A program made the translations under genes and the position numbers. The notes under the pieces were generated by a model. The model ran no database searches and was not told the DNA's origin. It saw only the letters and a list, made by a program, of their open reading frames with translations. From CAWEHQ01 sp051001995 (GTDB taxonomy: Bacteria > Actinomycetota > Thermoleophilia > Solirubrobacterales > Thermoleophilaceae), in NCBI GenBank assembly GCA_051001995.1, contig JBPCMT010000108.1, positions 1 through 9,061 on the forward strand: a stretch of 9,061 nucleotides of DNA. The letters run 5' to 3'. Below are positions 5,871-9,061 of the stretch, one piece after another (positions within the stretch are counted from its first letter, which is position 1; every line of letters begins with the position of its first letter).

Positions 5871-6773
5871 ATGTCGCACCTAACACGCCTGGAAGCGCGA
5901 AGTCGTGGTCGCTCGCGCCGATCGGGGCCCGCCGCCCTCGCCATCGTCGCGACGCTCGCGGCCGGGGCGCTCGCGAGCTGTGGCGGCGAGGACGCGCAGG
6001 TCGCGGTCGCCGAGGCGGCGGAGCGCACGGCGGCGGTCGACTCCGCCGCCGTATCGGTCGAGGGCACGATCGAGGGGGCCGGGATCCGCGAGCCGGCGAC
6101 CTTCGAGGCCAGCGGCGTGGTGGACAACGAGGCGCAGACCGGCCGCCTCGAGTTCGGCGAGTTTGCGGTGCCTGGCGCCGAGGCGCTGCCGCCCGACGCG
6201 GTCGAAGGCGAGGTGCTCTTCGAGGAGCTAACCATCTACGTGCGCTTCCCCGTGCTCGTGGGCCAGCTCCCCGACGGGAAGGAGTGGCTGAAGCTCGACC
6301 TGTCGGAGGTACTCAGCGGCCAGGGCGTGGACCTCGGGCAGCTGGCGCAGATCGGCCAGAGCAATCCGACCGACTCGCTCAGGCAGCTCGAGGCGGTGAG
6401 CGAGGATCTCGAGGAGATCGGGGAGGAGGACGTGGGCGGCGTCTCGACCACCCACTATGAGTCGACCGTCGACCTCAACCGCTACCCCGAAGTCGTGCCC
6501 GAGGACCAGCGCGCGGCCACCGAAGAGTCCGTGGCCAACCTGATCGAGCTGACCGGCACCGAGCAGATCCCGGTCGAGGTCTGGATCGACGAGGAGGGGC
6601 TCGTCCGCCGCTTCTCGCAGAACTACTCCTACGACGCGCCCGACACCAGCACAGTCAGCCAGTCCCAGACGATCGAGTTCTACGACTTCGGCGTCGAGGC
6701 GGACGTGGAGCTTCCGCCCGCCGAGGACGTCTTCGACGCCACCGACATCGCGGCCCGGGCGCCGATCCCGTAG
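5871..6773 (+). CDS. Lipoprotein, LppX/LprG-like
   Basis: A 300-residue lipoprotein anchored outside the membrane. The N-terminus is Arg-rich, then a hydrophobic stretch (21-33) leads to the lipobox LASC, with Cys37 as the lipid-modified residue. The mature protein is acidic and beta-rich. Features such as EEDVGGVSTTHYESTVDL, about 60% of the way along, and VEVWIDEEGLVRRFSQNYSY near the C-terminus are typical of the actinobacterial LppX/LprA/LprF/LprG group. That group has a LolA/LolB-like half-barrel, and some members carry lipids. The assignment to this group is from pattern memory, not an alignment. ATG 5871 was chosen; TTG 5868 just before it is possible. No ribosome binding site is evident, so a leaderless message is possible. 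It is divergent from the small secreted protein and convergent with the DoxX-like gene. Specific cargo unknown. Confidence 0.75.
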   Translation: MSHLTRLEARSRGRSRRSGPAALAIVATLAAGALASCGGEDAQVAVAEAAERTAAVDSAAVSVEGTIEGAGIREPATFEASGVVDNEAQTGRLEFGEFAVPGAEALPPDAVEGEVLFEELTIYVRFPVLVGQLPDGKEWLKLDLSEVLSGQGVDLGQLAQIGQSNPTDSLRQLEAVSEDLEEIGEEDVGGVSTTHYESTVDLNRYPEVVPEDQRAATEESVANLIELTGTEQIPVEVWIDEEGLVRRFSQNYSYDAPDTSTVSQSQTIEFYDFGVEADVELPPAEDVFDATDIAARAPIP

Positions 6774-6785
6774 CGGGCGCCGGGG
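6754..6785. terminator. GC hairpin over the lipoprotein stop codon
   Basis: CCCGGGCGCC (6754-6763) can pair with GGCGCCGGGG (6776-6785) with one bulge, around a 12-base loop that contains the stop codon. It sits at the meeting point of two convergent genes only 22 bases apart. No T-run follows. It may help terminate one or both transcripts, but the GC-rich setting makes chance pairing likely too. Confidence 0.35.
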
Positions 6786-6795
6786 CGACCCAGCT

Positions 6796-7254
6796 CTAGC
6801 TCGACGCGCGCGTCCCGCGCCAGACCCAGGCGATCAAGAGCGCCTGCACCGGCAGGCGCACCCACAGCAACCAGCGCGGTATCCGCCGGCCGCCCCGGAC
6901 CTGGTCCGGGTTGACCGCCATGTGCACGTTCGCCGGGAAGACCGCGAGCAGCAGGCCGGTGAGCCACCAGCGGGTGAACGCGCGCAGCCGCGGCGAGAGC
7001 GCCGCCAGCCCGCCCGCGATCTCGGCGGCCCCGCTGACCGCGACCGCCTCGCGGGCTCGCGGCACGTACGGCGGAACGATCGCCTCGTACATCTCCCGCC
7101 GCACGAAGTGGAGCGTCCCGGCGATCACGAAGAACGGGGTGAGGCCTCTCGCCGCACGACTTCCCCGGGCGCCGTGTCTTAACGGATTCGGAAGCCCTTG
7201 ACGGGGTCCGCCGCCGAGCAGGGTACGCAGCCCGGGGTGTGATCTAATCCGCAT
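6796..7254 (-). CDS. DoxX-like small membrane protein
   Basis: Integral membrane protein of 152 residues with about four helices (roughly 38-52, 68-88, 94-115, 126-148). The segment FFVIAGTLHF followed by an IVPPYVP turn (41-65), the helix AVSGAAEIAGGL, and LLLAVFPANVHMAV with a closing RLPVQALLIAWVW match the DoxX-like family. Members are linked in places to redox or quinone chemistry, but most have no known role. The only good start in frame is ATG 7254, which gives a 37-residue Gly/Arg/Pro-rich tail before the first helix. Relatives as I know them start close to that helix, so the true start may differ, but no other standard codon fits without cutting into the helix (GTG 7128 would). It is divergent from the transaldolase gene, with start codons 59 bases apart. 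Confidence 0.8.
   Translation of the reverse strand: MRIRSHPGLRTLLGGGPRQGLPNPLRHGARGSRAARGLTPFFVIAGTLHFVRREMYEAIVPPYVPRAREAVAVSGAAEIAGGLAALSPRLRAFTRWWLTGLLLAVFPANVHMAVNPDQVRGGRRIPRWLLWVRLPVQALLIAWVWRGTRASS
7198..7248 (+). promoter_or_regulatory. Candidate promoter of the transaldolase-isomerase gene
   Basis: TTGACG at 7198-7203 is a good -35 hexamer. At 17-20 bases downstream the best -10 match is weak (TACGCA, 7224-7229). A second -10-like TCTAAT lies at 7243-7248 without a matching -35. Either would place the transcript start 70 or more bases before the ATG. The region overlaps the 5' end of the divergent DoxX-like gene. Confidence 0.3.
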
Positions 7255-7303
7255 GGAGTCGGTGGCGCCTGTGGCGGTCGCCGCGCAGCCGTTCGCGACG
7301 CCT

Positions 7304-7313
7304 GGAGGAGAGG
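7304..7313 (+). promoter_or_regulatory. Strong ribosome binding site
   Basis: GGAGGAGAGG ends directly at the ATG of the transaldolase-isomerase gene, with GGAGG five bases ahead of it. This is the best Shine-Dalgarno match in the window and fixes the start codon at 7314. Confidence 0.85.
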
Positions 7314-9061
7314 ATGAGCGTAGCCACTGAGGTCAACGAGCGCCTCCGAGCGCTCACCGAGGCCGGCACAAGCGTCTGGCTCGACCAGATTCGCCGCGGG
7401 CTGATCGAGGGCGGCGAGCTCAAGCGCCTGATCGAGCAGGACTCGCTTCGCGGAGTCACCTCGAACCCGGCGATCTTCGAGAAGGCGATCCTCGGCAGCG
7501 ACGAGTACGACGAGCAGCTGTCGGAGCTCGCCGGGCGTGGGCTCGGGCCGGAGGAGATCTACGACGAGATCGCGGTCACCGACGTGCGCCTGGCCGCCGA
7601 CGTGCTGCGCCCGGTGTGGGAGGAGACCGGCGGTTACGACGGCTACGTGTCGCTCGAGGTGTCGCCGACGCACGCCCACGACGACGAGGCGACCCTCGCC
7701 CAGGCGCGCGAGTACTGGCGCCGGGTGGACCGGCCGAACCTGATGATCAAGATCCCGGGCACCGACGAGGGACTGCCGGCGATCGAGCAGGCGATCTTCG
7801 AGGGGATCAACGTCAACGTCACGCTGCTGTTCGCCGTCAGCGCCTACACCGAGGTCACCGAGCGCTGCATCCGCGGGCTGGAGCGGCGCCGCGAGGCTGG
7901 CGAGTCGGTCGACGTGCACTCGGTGGCGAGCTTCTTCGTCTCGCGCGTGGACTCCGAGGTGGACAAGCGGCTCGAGGGGCTCGGTCGCGAGGATCTCTAC
8001 GGAGTGGCCGGCCTCGCCAATGCGCGCGCCGCCTACATGCGCTTCAAGGAGGTCTTCCAAGGCGACCGCTTCGACGAGCTTCGCGCGGCGGGCGCGCCGG
8101 TCCAGCGCCCTTTGTGGGCGTCCACGGGCGTCAAGAACCCGCGCTACCCGGACACCCTCTACGTCGACGGGCTGGTGGCGCCCGACACCGTCAATACGAT
8201 GCCGATGCCGACGCTGCTCGCCGCCGGCGAGCGCTCGGACGTATCGGGGGCGACCGCCGACCAGGACCCCGGCGAGGATCTCGATCGGCTCGCCGACGCC
8301 GGCATCGACATGGACGACGTGACCGCGAAGCTCTTAAACGACGGGATCGACGCCTTCGTCACGCCGATGCAGAAGCTGCTCGCCGGCATCGAGTCGGCAC
8401 GCGAGGCGACGATCCTGGGGCGCCCGCCCACGATCGAGTCGACGATCCCGGACGAGCTCGAGGCCGGCGTCGCCGAGCGCGTCAAGCGAGCGACGGACGA
8501 GAACGTCGCCCAGCGGATCTGGCGCAAGGACGACACGCTCTGGGGCGAGGCCGGCGCGCCCGAGATCGGCGACCGGCTCGGCTGGCTGACGATCACCGAG
8601 CCGATGCGCGAGGCGCTCGGCGAGCTGCGCGACCTGGTGGAGGACTGCCGCGCCGACGGCTTGACCGACGCGGTCCTGCTTGGCATGGGCGGGTCGAGCC
8701 TCGCGCCCGAGGTCATCAGGCGCAGCTTCGGCGAGCGCGACGGGGCGCTGCGCCTGCACGTCCTCGACTCGACCGACCCCGGGGCGGTCCTGGCGGTCGA
8801 GCGCGCGGTTGACGTCGAGAAGGCGGTGTTCATCGTCTCGAGCAAGTCGGGCGGGACCGTCGAGCCGATGTCGTTCTTCCACCATTTCCACGCGCGCGTG
8901 CGCGAGGCTGTCGGAGACGAGCGGGCCGGTCGACACTTCGTGGCGATCACCGACCCGGGCACCTCGCTCGTCCAGCTCGCCCGCGAGCACGGCTTCCGGC
9001 GCGTGTTCGAGAACGACCCCGACATCGGCGGGCGCTACTCGGCGCTGTCCTACTTCGGGCT
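7314..9061 (+). CDS. Bifunctional transaldolase / glucose-6-phosphate isomerase (3' end outside window)
   Basis: Cytoplasmic fusion of two carbohydrate enzymes; 582 codons are visible, and the reading frame runs off the right edge. The transaldolase part (about 1-365) moves a dihydroxyacetone unit between sugar phosphates through a Lys Schiff base. It shows VWLDQIRRG (21-29, with Asp24), TSNPAIFEKAI, the catalytic Lys146 in LMIKIPGTDEG, and a STGVKNPRYPDTLYVDGL segment leading to VNTMPMPTL. The isomerase part begins near residue 370 and interconverts fructose-6-phosphate and glucose-6-phosphate. It shows LLGMGGSSLAPEV (about 455-467) and VSSKSGGTVEP, the sugar-phosphate-binding SIS motifs. 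Full-length fusions of this kind have about 900-950 residues, so roughly a third is missing. Start at ATG 7314 is set by the strong upstream ribosome binding site. It belongs to the same pathway as the transketolase at the left edge. Confidence 0.95.
   Translation, partial: MSVATEVNERLRALTEAGTSVWLDQIRRGLIEGGELKRLIEQDSLRGVTSNPAIFEKAILGSDEYDEQLSELAGRGLGPEEIYDEIAVTDVRLAADVLRPVWEETGGYDGYVSLEVSPTHAHDDEATLAQAREYWRRVDRPNLMIKIPGTDEGLPAIEQAIFEGINVNVTLLFAVSAYTEVTERCIRGLERRREAGESVDVHSVASFFVSRVDSEVDKRLEGLGREDLYGVAGLANARAAYMRFKEVFQGDRFDELRAAGAPVQRPLWASTGVKNPRYPDTLYVDGLVAPDTVNTMPMPTLLAAGERSDVSGATADQDPGEDLDRLADAGIDMDDVTAKLLNDGIDAFVTPMQKLLAGIESAREATILGRPPTIESTIPDELEAGVAERVKRATDENVAQRIWRKDDTLWGEAGAPEIGDRLGWLTITEPMREALGELRDLVEDCRADGLTDAVLLGMGGSSLAPEVIRRSFGERDGALRLHVLDSTDPGAVLAVERAVDVEKAVFIVSSKSGGTVEPMSFFHHFHARVREAVGDERAGRHFVAITDPGTSLVQLAREHGFRRVFENDPDIGGRYSALSYFG

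Noticed and set aside
7179..9025. Long minus-strand and alternative plus-strand frames over the transaldolase-isomerase gene
   Set aside because: The uninterrupted fusion-enzyme frame from 7314 explains the region; the others are Arg- or Ser-rich shadows of it.
1..9061. Mobile elements, CRISPR arrays, tRNA or rRNA genes
   Set aside because: No transposase or integrase motifs, no spaced direct repeats, and no tRNA-like or rRNA-like stretches were found on either strand by reading.

Overview
The window is a GC-rich (visibly about 70%), densely coded piece of a bacterial chromosome, most likely from an actinobacterium of the Thermoleophilia (Solirubrobacterales/Gaiellales) type. That placement is an inference. 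It rests on the strong GC bias at third codon positions, the fused transaldolase/glucose-6-phosphate isomerase, the Tat-exported copper oxidase and the general flavour of the proteins. No rRNA or other marker gene is present.

Layout, left to right. Positions 1-873 hold the C-terminal 290 residues of a transketolase, whose start lies outside the window. A 56-residue DUF1059-like protein follows 11 bases later (885-1055). After a short spacer and an AT-rich promoter region carrying a 16-bp imperfect palindrome (1227-1242) comes a tightly packed three-gene operon, 1275-4261. It encodes a Tat-exported two-domain multicopper oxidase, a ZIP-family metal transporter with an extra extracytoplasmic domain, and a DtxR/MntR-family metal-dependent repressor. 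The genes abut or overlap by a base or so, so they are very probably co-transcribed, with the repressor probably acting on the palindrome. A haloalkane dehalogenase of the DhlA-like subfamily follows at 4309-5196 on the same strand. Then come a minus-strand gene for a small basic secreted protein with six cysteines (5301-5837) and, divergent from it, a lipoprotein of LppX/LprG-like character (5871-6773). Convergent with the lipoprotein is a DoxX-like four-helix membrane protein (6796-7254, minus). From 7314 to the right edge runs the start of a fused transaldolase/glucose-6-phosphate isomerase gene (582 codons visible).

How the genes fit together. Transketolase and transaldolase-isomerase belong to the same pathway (non-oxidative pentose phosphate branch, with return of fructose-6-phosphate to glucose-6-phosphate). 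In many actinobacteria tkt and tal are direct neighbours, but here about 6.4 kb of unrelated accessory genes lies between them. The most interesting part of that cargo is the oxidase-transporter-repressor operon. It reads as a self-contained metal-homeostasis module in which an exported copper enzyme could set the oxidation state of a metal, a ZIP protein moves the divalent ion across the membrane, and a manganese/iron sensor controls the whole. No mobile element, CRISPR array, tRNA or rRNA was seen.
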